DNA of 47,597 nt from Myxococcota bacterium (GTDB lineage: Bacteria; Myxococcota_A; UBA9160; UBA4427), in the NCBI GenBank assembly GCA_029268645.1, contig JAQWNI010000247.1, positions 1 through 47,597 of the forward strand, read 5' to 3'. The notes beneath the pieces are model-generated. The model saw nothing but the letters and a program-made list of their open reading frames with translations, searched no databases and was not told the DNA's origin. The position numbers were made by a program, and so were the translations under genes. Within the stretch, counting starts at the first letter, position 1. Every line of letters starts with the position of its first letter. This document shows, piece by piece, positions 18,686-28,375 of this stretch.

Positions 18686-19907
18686 CGTGTTCCTCCACCG
18701 CGTCCCACAGCACTCGAGGATCAAAGGCCCGGGCCGCAAAAATCGTCAAGATCACCACTCCCGCAAAACAAACCGCCCCAGCCTCGGGCACGATCGTGGC
18801 GATTGCACCTAGCTGAACCAACCCCACCAAAACAGCGGTCATAAAAACATCAATCATCGACCATCGGCCAATCTGGTCGATGATCCGATAGAGGCGGGTA
18901 TGTAAAATAAGTTTGTCTGAGTCCGGACGGCGAATCGTCCAAGCCAAGTACAAAAGGCCCAAGATCTTTAAACCAGGCACGAGGAAACTAGCGAAAAAAA
19001 CTAAGGCGGCGATTTCCCATAGCCCCCCTGCTATGAGGGCCTGCACGCCCTGCAGAATTGTGTCGGTTTCCGAGCGGCCAAGCAATTCGACCCGCATCAC
19101 CGGAAGCATATTGGCGGGAATGTAAAGGATGGTGGCGGCCAAGAGGAGCGAAAGCGCCCGCTGGACAGAATACGGCTTACGCGTGTGCAGTGGCTCGCCG
19201 CAGCGAGGACAAGCAAAGTCCTCTGCCTTCTCGATGTGAACTGAACTTCTTAAGTCACAGACAGGACAAGCAAGGAATGTCGCGGGGGTCGTGCCCTTAG
19301 CCGGTCGAGGGGGATCCAATGAAGCGTCGACACGTGCCCAGACAGCCTGGGGGTCGAGGGTCTCCCAGGCCCCCAGCATCAAGAGAGAAGAGGCAACGAA
19401 TGCATAGAAACCAATACCCAGTCCAATCGAGGCCAGCTCGCCGAGCTTGACGACCGCAACCAATACGCCCAGGAGAAAGACTTCAAGCATGGCCCATGAA
19501 CGCAGCTTCCGAAGCCACCGATAAAGTCCGCCCAGGTAAGCGGGGCCGTATCCAAGGCCCAAAGATCCGGACACAAAGACGACGCCACCGACGAGAACTA
19601 GGGGAACCAAGATAACGGTACCGCCAACTAACAAGGCTAGCGGTGGATAGCTGGTCTCCCAGAGCATCTCAATACCGCTCCAAAGGTAAGCCGTCGACTG
19701 GCGACCATGAAACGCAAAATGGAGAAATGGCTTAACGTTCGCGACCAACAAAAGGGCCAAGGCCGCGAGAGCGAGGGCCGTAGAAGTCTGATGCCCAGGC
19801 GTGTAGTAGCGGGCTAAGCGAGCATCACAGCGTCGGCAGAAGGCTGACTGGCCCACCGTCAGTACAGGCTGTACTTGGCTTAGACCGCAATCCACGCATT
19901 CGATCAC
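18678..19907 (-). CDS. pqiA: PqiA-family paraquat-inducible integral membrane protein, two-module
   Basis: Two zinc-ribbon-like motifs (CVDCGLSQVQ...CRRCDARL; CPVCDLRSSV...CPRCGEPL), each preceding PqiA TM modules; GRWSMIDVFMTAVLVGLVQLG. Confidence 0.9.
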   Translation of the reverse strand: MIECVDCGLSQVQPVLTVGQSAFCRRCDARLARYYTPGHQTSTALALAALALLLVANVKPFLHFAFHGRQSTAYLWSGIEMLWETSYPPLALLVGGTVILVPLVLVGGVVFVSGSLGLGYGPAYLGGLYRWLRKLRSWAMLEVFLLGVLVAVVKLGELASIGLGIGFYAFVASSLLMLGAWETLDPQAVWARVDASLDPPRPAKGTTPATFLACPVCDLRSSVHIEKAEDFACPRCGEPLHTRKPYSVQRALSLLLAATILYIPANMLPVMRVELLGRSETDTILQGVQALIAGGLWEIAALVFFASFLVPGLKILGLLYLAWTIRRPDSDKLILHTRLYRIIDQIGRWSMIDVFMTAVLVGLVQLGAIATIVPEAGAVCFAGVVILTIFAARAFDPRVLWDAVEEHDV

Positions 19908-21208
19908 GGATGCGGCTTCTCTTCAGCGGGAGGGGCCGCTGGCTGCAAAGATCCGCGGGGAGTGCGCATGGTGCTGATCTCCACCACGTCACGCCGGAAA
20001 AAGAGTCCGGAGATCCAATCGCCTGCAATTTGGATCTTCCTCGAAAAGCTCGGCATCTTAGACCAGTAGATTCCCCTCCAAAACAAATAGGCAACCCAAC
20101 CCGTCACCCGAAAGCCGTATGGGCTTCCCACGGCTTTCCCATGCCCCAGCGCCGCAAACATGCCTCGGGTTTTGTAGCTAAAAGGCTGGGCAGCCTTCCC
20201 GCGACTCTCGGCGATGAGATTCAGAGCGAGTCGCTTACTCTGCTGAACGGCAAACTGGGCCAGGGTCGGCGATATTCCGCCATCGCTCGCATTCGGAACG
20301 GCCGCACAGTCCCCGATGGCATACACGTTTTCTTGACCCGAAGCTCGCATTTGGCCGTCAACCACAAGGCGACCGCGCTCGGATTCCAGGGGTGTGTCGG
20401 CCAAAAGTTTCTGAGGTTCATTGCCAACGGATGCAATGACCGTCCGAGCCTGAAGCTCCTCGCCATCCTCGAAAACCACACCATGTGAGGTGACTCGCTG
20501 AACTTTCACACCCACCCGAATCGTGACTCCAGCCTTCTCCAATTGGCGATGGGCGTACGCGGCCAGAGACTCTGCAAGGGGACCCAAAATACGAGGCGCC
20601 CCCTCCAGGATTGTTACTCGAATATCTTCGGCCTCGAAACGCGAGTACAACCGGACGCTCTCGGACAGGATGTCTCTGAGGGCCCCAGCGACCTCGACAC
20701 CGGTAAATCCCCCTCCCACCACAGCGAAGGAGAGCAGTCCCGCCCGCCGCTCAGCATCGGGTTCGGCTTCAGCACGCTCAAGTTGTTGCACGACGTGATT
20801 CCGCAACGCGAACGAATCACCCAATGTCTTAAGCGGCCAGCCAAACTGATCCATCCCCGGGACAATGTCGAGCTTCACCGCCAGCCCGCAGCACAGCACC
20901 AAATGATCATATTGGTCCCGCAAAACCTCACCCAGTGGCCCTACGTATTCGACTTCTTTGGACTCAAGATCAAGCTGTCGAACTTCCGCCGTACGACAGG
21001 TCACGCCAGCGGCCATTTCACGGATCGGCCACACGACATGCAACGGGTTAATCGCTCCACCGACGACTTCTGGCAGAAGTGGGGTGAAGACCAAGTGATT
21101 TTCCGCACTGTAAATACAAATCTCCCAATCTTTCGAGAGCCCTTTCCTGAGTCGGCGTGCCAGATCAGATCCGGCAAAGCCCCCTCCTACGATCAAGATC
21201 CTCGGCAT
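19904..21208 (-). CDS. Type II NADH dehydrogenase-like FAD/NAD(P)-dependent oxidoreductase
   Basis: RILIVGGGFAGSDLARRLRKGL...FAVVGGGFTGVEVAGAL...ENVYAIGDCAAVPNASDGGISPTLAQFAVQQSKRLALNL...YKTRGMFAALGHGKAVG; C-terminal hydrophobic/amphipathic region. Confidence 0.9.
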   Translation of the reverse strand: MPRILIVGGGFAGSDLARRLRKGLSKDWEICIYSAENHLVFTPLLPEVVGGAINPLHVVWPIREMAAGVTCRTAEVRQLDLESKEVEYVGPLGEVLRDQYDHLVLCCGLAVKLDIVPGMDQFGWPLKTLGDSFALRNHVVQQLERAEAEPDAERRAGLLSFAVVGGGFTGVEVAGALRDILSESVRLYSRFEAEDIRVTILEGAPRILGPLAESLAAYAHRQLEKAGVTIRVGVKVQRVTSHGVVFEDGEELQARTVIASVGNEPQKLLADTPLESERGRLVVDGQMRASGQENVYAIGDCAAVPNASDGGISPTLAQFAVQQSKRLALNLIAESRGKAAQPFSYKTRGMFAALGHGKAVGSPYGFRVTGWVAYLFWRGIYWSKMPSFSRKIQIAGDWISGLFFRRDVVEISTMRTPRGSLQPAAPPAEEKPHP

Positions 21209-21320
21209 AATCCGCTTCCTCTTCAGCTGTTGACCGTTGATTTTAGTCTAAGTCGGCGGACTGGGGCGACCCCTCTTAGCCGCGTTACCATTTCAAAAAA
21301 TACCAAGAGGAGAGTGCTCG

Positions 21321-22301
21321 ATGGATCAATTTCAAGACAAAATTGCTGTCATCACCGGCGGCGGGACGGGCATGGGTCGAGAACTCTGTGTTCAGCTCGC
21401 ACGAGAGGGAGCCCACATCGCGATGTGCGATGTCTCCGACGAAAATATGCAGCAAACCAAGATGCTCTGCGAAACCGTCGCCCCTTCCGGCACACGAATC
21501 AGCACTCATCTTGCAGACGTCTCTATTCGGTCTGACGTGATTGCTTTTCGTGATGGGGTCCGGGAGTCGCACGAATCGAGCCACATTAATCTGCTCTTCA
21601 ACAATGCAGGCATCGGCGGCGGAGGGAGCTTCGTCGACGGAGACGTTGAAGAGTGGGAGAAAACTTTTGAAGTGTGCTGGAACGGCGTCTACCTGTGCTG
21701 TCGAGCCTTCATGCCGCTCCTTCTTGCCAGCCAGGAAGGCCACGTCATCAATACCAGTTCCGTCAATGGATTCTGGGCTTCGATCGGCCCTTCGACGGCA
21801 CACACCGCTTACAGCTCGGCCAAGTTTGCCGTCAAGGGATTTACTGAAGCGCTGATCAACGACTTCAAGCTGAATGCACCCCACCTCAAAGCCTCCATCG
21901 TGATGCCCGGCCACATCGGCACGTCCATCGTAATCAACTCAGGAAAAATCCTGGGCCGCGACCCCAAAGAATTGCCCGAGGAAGCGCTCGACGAAATTCG
22001 AGAGCAAGCCGCCGAGATGGGCTTCCCGGTCGAAAACTTGAGCAATGAGCAAATTCGGCAATTTATGATGCAGCAGGGCGAAACCTTCCGCGACGCGGCG
22101 CCCATGGACGCGGAAACCGCGGCGGCTGTGATCTTGGATGGCGTCCGCACCAACCGTTGGAGAATCCTGGTCGGCGAGGACGCATCAGTCCTCGACGAGA
22201 TGGTGCGGGAACGACCGGAAGAAGCCTACGGAGAGAGCTTCTACGAGGAACTCCTGAAACGAACGGGGTGGGCCTTGGGCGAGATGGGCCAGACGACTTA
22301 G
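21321..22301 (+). CDS. Short-chain dehydrogenase/reductase
   Basis: AVITGGGTGMGRELCVQLAREGAHIAMCDVSDEN...LLFNNAGIGGG...VINTSSVNGFWASIGPSTAHTAYSSAKFAVKG. Confidence 0.93.
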   Translation: MDQFQDKIAVITGGGTGMGRELCVQLAREGAHIAMCDVSDENMQQTKMLCETVAPSGTRISTHLADVSIRSDVIAFRDGVRESHESSHINLLFNNAGIGGGGSFVDGDVEEWEKTFEVCWNGVYLCCRAFMPLLLASQEGHVINTSSVNGFWASIGPSTAHTAYSSAKFAVKGFTEALINDFKLNAPHLKASIVMPGHIGTSIVINSGKILGRDPKELPEEALDEIREQAAEMGFPVENLSNEQIRQFMMQQGETFRDAAPMDAETAAAVILDGVRTNRWRILVGEDASVLDEMVRERPEEAYGESFYEELLKRTGWALGEMGQTT

Positions 22302-22303
22302 AG

Positions 22304-22352
22304 CCCCGCACCCCTTCAGAAAAAGGGGCCATTTCAGAAAAAAAGAGCGGGG
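22304..22352. terminator. Candidate bidirectional terminator between convergent genes
   Basis: Nested inverted repeats: CCCCTT-CAGAAA-AAGGGG (22311-22328) inside CCCCGC (22304-22309)/GCGGGG (22347-22352). Confidence 0.5.
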
Positions 22353-22368
22353 ACCGCGAGGACGAGCC

Positions 22369-23760
22369 TCAATTGACCTGTGTTGGCCACGGTAGGCCCG
22401 GTCCATCCGGCTTATCGAACACCGGACCGATCGTGAAAGTCACTGCCACACCAATCATCCAAAAAAGAAGCAGGCCGCAAACCAACCAAGCCCCAATACG
22501 CCCCCGACGCGCCCAATCGATGAGGCACTCACTGGCGTAGAGAGCAAAGGGAACCGAGAGGCCAAGGAGATAGCTTCCCTTAATGGTCACGTACCAGGGG
22601 TTATTCCAGGTAAACAGGACATAACCCAAGAGCAGAAAAAGCGTCGTCAGCAGGAGGAGAGTGTCCCAGCCCCCTGGCTCCCTCAAAGCCCGCCGCACCC
22701 CCCGGGCGAGCCCCGCTCCGAAAGCCGCTGTGGGAAGAAGAGCCAAAAGGGTCAGAACCGTGCCGACTCGCGTGACGGCCTGCGACTGACCCAAGAAATG
22801 CCGGTGCCCATCGAAATAGACCGTGTCGTAGGTCCCCCCCCATACAGAATGCAGAAGCTGAGGATTGAGTAACTGGGGATCGGTAAAGGTCGCTAATGGG
22901 AGTCGAACATAGTCGAGCCAGCCCCGATGTCCCGGCGGCATCTCGAAGATCTTTTGATGCACCGCTAGATCCTGGGGATAGAGATAGCCGTACGTCCAGA
23001 GGGTATAGATGTAGTACCACCCCCCGACGGCCAGCGCCGTTCCGATGAGAACACCGCAGGATCTCAGGACAGGCAACCAGCGCCCTGAACGACCCGCCCC
23101 GATCAGCCAAGCGCAGACGATCGCACCCACGACCAGTACGGCCGTCATCTTCGTGAGCAGAGCCAAACCGAGAAGACAACCCACTTGGAAAGCTTGGAGA
23201 GTCCCTGGCGATCTTGAGTCACCCAATGTCTCCCCGACCGGACGAGGGAAGGCACTCCACAACGCCAACGCAATCCAAGCGGTTGCGAGCAACTCCTCTC
23301 CGATCATGGGCGCCATGTAGATATGGACCGGGAGAAATAAAATCAGGACCGCCGCCAGGATCGCTCGCGGCGTATCGCCCGGAGCCACCCTGCCGGCCCA
23401 TCCGATGGCGACCGCCACCGGCACAAGCCCGACCAACGAAATGAGAAGGGGGAGTACGATTAGAAAATCGCCCTGCCCGCCCAATTGGGCGAGCAGATGC
23501 CAGAGTCCAGCCGAGAGGTAGTAAAAGAGAGGTGGATGAGCCGTCGCCCAGGCCGCATCAGGACTGGGTAAAGCCCATGAACGCATCAAGAGCTCGATGT
23601 ACTGGACGTTCTCAACCGCATCGAAGCCGTTTCCAGTCCGGTAGCGGATCGCGTTATTGATCCGCATCAGGATGGCGATTGAAAACAACCCCCCACCCCA
23701 CCAGACAGCCCACCGATCGAAGGGCCGAGCCGTGTGACGCGTTTCAGAAATCGTCGACAC
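22369..23760 (-). CDS. GT39/ArnT-like polytopic membrane glycosyltransferase-type protein
   Basis: Multi-TM protein: MRINNAIRYRTGNGFDAVENVQYIELLMRSWALPSPDAAWATAHPPLFYYLSAGLWHLL...HIYMAPMIGEELLATAWIALALW. Confidence 0.75.
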   Translation of the reverse strand: MSTISETRHTARPFDRWAVWWGGGLFSIAILMRINNAIRYRTGNGFDAVENVQYIELLMRSWALPSPDAAWATAHPPLFYYLSAGLWHLLAQLGGQGDFLIVLPLLISLVGLVPVAVAIGWAGRVAPGDTPRAILAAVLILFLPVHIYMAPMIGEELLATAWIALALWSAFPRPVGETLGDSRSPGTLQAFQVGCLLGLALLTKMTAVLVVGAIVCAWLIGAGRSGRWLPVLRSCGVLIGTALAVGGWYYIYTLWTYGYLYPQDLAVHQKIFEMPPGHRGWLDYVRLPLATFTDPQLLNPQLLHSVWGGTYDTVYFDGHRHFLGQSQAVTRVGTVLTLLALLPTAAFGAGLARGVRRALREPGGWDTLLLLTTLFLLLGYVLFTWNNPWYVTIKGSYLLGLSVPFALYASECLIDWARRGRIGAWLVCGLLLFWMIGVAVTFTIGPVFDKPDGPGLPWPTQVN

Positions 23761-23777
23761 GGATTCCCGCAGCGGCC

Positions 23778-24053
23778 CTAGTAGCCGCCGCCGGCCTTCT
23801 CGCGGCCTTCTTCGAGAACGCCCTCGTAGGCGTTCCCGGCGGACTCGACGACGCCTTCTCCCTCGGCCCGATCCTCTTCCCAGGTTTCCTTCATGATACG
23901 ACCGGACTCCTCGACGTTGCCCTCGGCGGTCTTCGCTGCAGCTTCGATGCTCTGTTCATCGCCCGACGAGCAGGCGGACACGACCATCACGGCGAGAGTC
24001 GCACACAGCACGGTCGAAAAGCGGGTCAGCCATCGAATATTTCGGGTTCGCAT
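23778..24053 (-). CDS. Small secreted lipoprotein-like protein, Glu/Ala/Gly-rich
   Basis: FSTVLCATLAVMVVSACSSGDEQ (lipobox) followed by KTAEGNVEESGRIMKETWEEDRAEGEGVVESAGNAYEGVLEEGREKAGGGY. Confidence 0.6.
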   Translation of the reverse strand: MRTRNIRWLTRFSTVLCATLAVMVVSACSSGDEQSIEAAAKTAEGNVEESGRIMKETWEEDRAEGEGVVESAGNAYEGVLEEGREKAGGGY

Positions 24054-24136
24054 GAAAATCTCCAAGGTAAGATGGAATCATAGGGCAATTACAGCCGGAC
24101 GTGGACGCCTCAGCCTCAAGTTAAAGATGATCCGGC

Positions 24137-24712
24137 TCAGGGGTCCGCCGGGCTCGACGTCGAAAGGCTTTCCCGAAGGCGGCGAATTCCCCATACGGTC
24201 ATCGCAAGCAAGACGACGATACCCAGAATCACCATCTCGTACCGGGCCGCCTCACCCAGAATTTCCCGAGCCATCCGCCCAAGGGACCAGGAGACCGAAA
24301 CAACGACACCGAGCCAAACCGAAATAGCCAGCGCGTCGAGGAGCAGAAACCGAAGGCTCGACATCCCTCCCATTCCCCAAAGCAAGGGGACGACCGTTCT
24401 GAGTCCGTAAGTCATCCGAAAGACCAGCCCCAGCCACCGGGAATGGCGATGCGACAGATCCTGGGCCCGTCCCACCTGACGAGAAAGCCGTGGCCAATGT
24501 GCAATCACCCACTCCCCCCGCCACCGGCCCACATGGAACACCAGCTGGTCGCCCACCAAGGCACCGCAGAATGCCAAACCCACGACCCACTGTACGTCCA
24601 GATAGCCCCGATGCGCAGCCAGGGTCGCGAGAATCACGATCGTCTCGCCCTCGAGCATCGTCCCAAGCCCCACTGCCCAATAGCCATAGGTTTCGATTAG
24701 CTGTTCGACCAA
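24137..24712 (-). CDS. DedA/VTT-domain membrane protein
   Basis: YGYWAVGLGTMLEGETIVILATLAAHRGYLDVQWVVGLAFCGALVGDQLVFHVGRWRG...RMTYGLRTVVPLLWGMGGMSSLRFLLLDALAISVW. Confidence 0.88.
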   Translation of the reverse strand: MVEQLIETYGYWAVGLGTMLEGETIVILATLAAHRGYLDVQWVVGLAFCGALVGDQLVFHVGRWRGEWVIAHWPRLSRQVGRAQDLSHRHSRWLGLVFRMTYGLRTVVPLLWGMGGMSSLRFLLLDALAISVWLGVVVSVSWSLGRMAREILGEAARYEMVILGIVVLLAMTVWGIRRLRESLSTSSPADP

Positions 24713-25378
24713 CTCTCAGCTCCGTAATGTGTTCCCAAATGGATTCGAGATTCAGGGAGGGCCGGGTCCGGGATAGACCGAAACTGAGGCCGGCGCCACC
24801 TTTCGGCGTTGATTCTATTCAAACGAGGAAAGCCCCCGATCAGACCCGTCCCCGGGAGCGCTGAGGCTCATTTCGCCCCCTTTGCGCCCCATAGTCGACC
24901 ATTGGAACCAGGGTCGAACTCCGAGAGCGAAGGGCTCAATGGGAAATTCATGATCAAAATTGAAGCCAGATGGCCTTTCTGTCGCACGGGGGCTCCGGGC
25001 GGGCATCTTCACCAAATCGGCGGCGAGAAACGCAAGGCCCAGAAAGGGTTTGCCGATCTGATGTTGGTTTTGGCTATTTCTGCCATCGGGATTGTTGCGG
25101 TCCCGGTTTTGAATTTTCGAACCCCAGCCAAACCCTCGTGGGATTGGCCGGAGTGCCCTTCGGCTTCGCCAGGGCACTCATGAGATTGGACGAAACCGAA
25201 GAGTTTTAAGCTTTCCTGAAGCACACCAGCGCCCTCATCCTGGGCGCCCTGCCCAAGTAATGTCCGAGAGCTTGGTCTGACAAAGGATTCCTTCCTTCTC
25301 TAGACTGGGACAAGCTCGTTCACAATTGAAACCGCGCGATTCGTCTTCCTCGACAAATCGATGCTGAGGTCAGCGGCC

Positions 25379-26983
25379 ATGGAACTCCTGCACCGTCTTC
25401 GAGTTTTTCTCCTTCCCACGATTTTCGGCTTATTGCTCGGGTCCTGGGCGCTGTATAGATGGGTCTCTCCCTCATTTGAATGGCTAGCCATCGCGATGAT
25501 CCCTGTCGCGCTGCTTGCCCTCTACGACCGCCTCCAGCGAAAACACTCTGTCATGCGGAACTACCCACTCCTCGGACGCATGCGCTATCTGATCGAGGCA
25601 CTCGGGCCCGAGCTCCATCAATACGTCGTCGAAAGCAATACCAGCGGACGCCCCTTCGATCGTGATCAACGCGACATCATGTATCGACGGGCCAAGGACA
25701 TCACCGCAGTCAAGCCATTTGGAACCGAGCAAGACGTCTACTCAGAAGGCTACGGATTCATCAGCCATTCGACCGATCCGGTTCCGGTTCCCGAGGATCC
25801 GGGACGAAACGCCCGACTCGACGTCGGAGGCTCCGACTGCACGGCGCCGTATAGTGCTTCCGTGGTCAATGCTTCAGCCATGAGTTTTGGAGCGCTCTCC
25901 GCCCACGCGGTGCTGGCCATCGGCCAAGGCGCCAAAAAAGGGGGCTTCGCGCAGAACACGGGGGAAGGTGGTTTCAGTCGCTATCACCGAAAGGCCGGAG
26001 CAGATATCATTTGGCAAGTCGGCACCGGTTATTTTGGCTGCCGTACACCGGACGGTCACTTCGATGCGGACCGTTTCCAGGAAAATTCTCAGGTTGAATC
26101 GGTCAAGATGATCGAATTGAAGGTTTCCCAGGGTGCGAAGCCCGGCCACGGCGGCGTACTGCCCGCCGCCAAAGTCTCCGCCGAAATTGCCGAAGCCCGC
26201 GGCATCCCGCAGGGCCAAGACTGCCTGTCTCCCCCCGGTCACAGCGCATTTTCCACCCCGATCGAAATGCTTGAATTCATCGCGCGACTCCGCGAGCTGT
26301 GCGGCGGAAAACCGGTCGGTTTCAAGCTGTGTATCGGAAAACCCCAAGATTTCATGGGCATCTGTAAAGCCATGCTCGAAACAGGGATCCGTCCCGACTT
26401 CGTGACCGTCGATGGCGCCGAAGGGGGCACCGGTGCCGCTCCGACCGAATTTTCCGACCACGTCGGTTTCCCCCTACGAGAAGGCCTCCTTTTGGTCCGC
26501 AATGCCCTAGTCGGTATCGGCCTCAAAGATGAAATCCGGATCGCCGCCAGTGGAAAGCGGATGGCTGGCTTTGAGCTGGCCATGGCTTCGGCCCTCGGGG
26601 CCGACTGGTGCAACATCGCCCGGGGATTCATGTTTTCGGTCGGCTGCATTCAATCTCAAAGTTGTCATACGAATAGCTGCCCGGTTGGCGTCGCAACGCA
26701 GGATCATCACCTTCAACGAGCCTTGGTGGTCAAAGAGAAATCCGAGCGGGTCTACAGCTTCCACAAAAATACGGTTGAGGACGTCTCCGAGTTGGCAGGA
26801 GCCTGCGGGTTGTCGCACCCCTTCAGTTTCGAACCTCATCACATTTACGAAAGAGTGAACCCACACGAAGTGCGACGCTTTGACCAAATCTATGAGTTCA
26901 CCCAGCCCGGCCAAATTCTGGAGGGCCACATTCCCGAGGCCATGAAGATCTACTGGGAAGATGCAAGAGCCGATCGTTTCTAA
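25379..26983 (+). CDS. FMN-binding glutamate synthase-like (GltB central/FMN domain) membrane-anchored protein
   Basis: MSFGALSAHAVLAIGQGAKKGGFAQNTGEGGFSRYHRKAGADIIWQVGTGYFGCR...LKVSQGAKPGHGGVLPAAKVSAEIAEARGI...DFVTVDGAEGGTGAAPTEFSDHVG...CNIARGFMFSVGCIQSQSCHTNSCPVGVATQD. Confidence 0.93.
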   Translation: MELLHRLRVFLLPTIFGLLLGSWALYRWVSPSFEWLAIAMIPVALLALYDRLQRKHSVMRNYPLLGRMRYLIEALGPELHQYVVESNTSGRPFDRDQRDIMYRRAKDITAVKPFGTEQDVYSEGYGFISHSTDPVPVPEDPGRNARLDVGGSDCTAPYSASVVNASAMSFGALSAHAVLAIGQGAKKGGFAQNTGEGGFSRYHRKAGADIIWQVGTGYFGCRTPDGHFDADRFQENSQVESVKMIELKVSQGAKPGHGGVLPAAKVSAEIAEARGIPQGQDCLSPPGHSAFSTPIEMLEFIARLRELCGGKPVGFKLCIGKPQDFMGICKAMLETGIRPDFVTVDGAEGGTGAAPTEFSDHVGFPLREGLLLVRNALVGIGLKDEIRIAASGKRMAGFELAMASALGADWCNIARGFMFSVGCIQSQSCHTNSCPVGVATQDHHLQRALVVKEKSERVYSFHKNTVEDVSELAGACGLSHPFSFEPHHIYERVNPHEVRRFDQIYEFTQPGQILEGHIPEAMKIYWEDARADRF

Positions 26984-26995
26984 AGAACAGATCCG

Positions 26996-28099
26996 TTGAG
27001 CCCGACTTCAAATCTCAAGCGCCCCATCGACATCGATGGCGATGGCCTCGATCAATGGCTTGCACAGACCATTGAACCGCCCCGCGACCCCGAGCAGCGC
27101 ATCATCGATCCTCACCATCACCTTTGGGATCGACGTGCTCCCGATGCGTACCGCGAAGAGCCCCCGACGCATTCGCGATACATAGCCGACGACTTAATGC
27201 ATGACATTCTCCAGTCGGGCCACCGTGTGCTCGACACGGTCTATGTCGAGTGCCTTGCGATGTACAACGAAGAAAGTCATTCCCACGCGTCCGTGGGAGA
27301 AATCGAGTTCGCGCAAGGCGTGGCCGCCACGGTGGCGTCTGGACTCTACGGCCCAGGCCGACGATGCTGTGGAGCGCTGATCGGGTTCGCAGACTTAACA
27401 CAGCCTGATGTCGCCGACCATCTTGAAGCCCTCGCACAGGCCGGAAGAAATTTTCGGGGCGTACGACAGGCCTACGGATGGCATCCGTCTTCGGACATTC
27501 CGGCCAACCACCACCCGACCCGGCGGATCAAAGGGCTCTTGAGTCACCCAGACTTCCGAGCCGGATTCACCGAACTCATCGAGCGAGACTTGGTCTTCGA
27601 CTGCTGGGGCTATCACTTCCAAATGGGGGAAGTCGCTGCGCTGGCCCGAGACTTTCCAACCGCCCGACTCGTCCTCGACCACATCGGCGGACCGATCGCC
27701 CGAGGCCCATACGCGGGTCAGCGAGAAACGAAAGTCTTTGATGAATGGACCCGGGGAATCGCAGAGTTGGCCGCGTGCCCCAATGTGGTGGTGAAGCTTG
27801 GTGGGTGCGGCATGCCCATTTACGGCTTCGATTACGCCGACCGGGACAATCCACCTCCGAACTCACAGCGCCTTGCGGAAGATTGGCACCCCTACTTTAC
27901 CCGAGTCATCGAGGCCTTCGGGCCCGAACGATGCATGTTCGAGTCTAACTTTCCCGTCGATAAAGTTTCCTATTCGTATGGCGTCCTATGGAACGCTTTT
28001 AAACGGGTGGCCCAAGCCATCAACCTCAGTACGGCCGACCGAGATCAGCTCTTCTTCGAAACCGCTGCCCGCACGTACTTGATCGACGTCGCCGATTGA
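26996..28099 (+). CDS. TIM-barrel amidohydrolase-2 family protein
   Basis: RIIDPHHHLWDRR...NFRGVRQAYGWHPS...ARLVLDHIGGPIARGPYAG...NVVVKLGGCGMPIYGF...ERCMFESNFPVDKVSYSYG; apparent TTG start. Confidence 0.88.
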   Translation: MSPTSNLKRPIDIDGDGLDQWLAQTIEPPRDPEQRIIDPHHHLWDRRAPDAYREEPPTHSRYIADDLMHDILQSGHRVLDTVYVECLAMYNEESHSHASVGEIEFAQGVAATVASGLYGPGRRCCGALIGFADLTQPDVADHLEALAQAGRNFRGVRQAYGWHPSSDIPANHHPTRRIKGLLSHPDFRAGFTELIERDLVFDCWGYHFQMGEVAALARDFPTARLVLDHIGGPIARGPYAGQRETKVFDEWTRGIAELAACPNVVVKLGGCGMPIYGFDYADRDNPPPNSQRLAEDWHPYFTRVIEAFGPERCMFESNFPVDKVSYSYGVLWNAFKRVAQAINLSTADRDQLFFETAARTYLIDVAD

Positions 28100-28244
28100 A
28101 GCGAAGTGCGCGGGGGCCCGCCGCATCAGGGTCTGTGGACATCGAACCCGCCTAAGCAGCCCAATTAGCTAGCCCCCAGGGGAACTTAGGGCTTCATGGA
28201 CCGACCCAGACAACCGCTCGCCCTCGCCCCTGAAGCGCGGCAAG

Positions 28245-28287
28245 CCCACATGACAATCTGTTCATGTTGGGTTCGCCTGCTGTTCAT
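28245..28287. promoter_or_regulatory. Candidate operator elements upstream of the MoxR/Bat operon
   Basis: Imperfect inverted repeat CCCACATGA(28245-28253)-N8-TCATGTTGGG(28262-28271) and direct repeat CTGTTCAT at 28258-28265 and 28280-28287 (22 bp start-to-start). Confidence 0.3.
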
Positions 28288-28375
28288 CCCGCAGATCTAA
28301 AACTCGTCTGTGCCTGAGAGCACCCCCGGTGGATGAGCCACTCGGGTCGACGGATTTTGGATGGAGGAAAACGGG

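Noticed and set aside
20543-21535. 330-aa plus-strand ORF
   Set aside because: Fully antisense to the well-supported NDH-2 gene and running into the SDR start; basic, low-complexity composition typical of antisense open frames in GC-rich DNA.
25200-25215. Second recoded stop (EEF-stop-AFLKH)
   Set aside because: The stop is TAA, not TGA, and there is no hairpin or family support; more likely decay or noncoding sequence.
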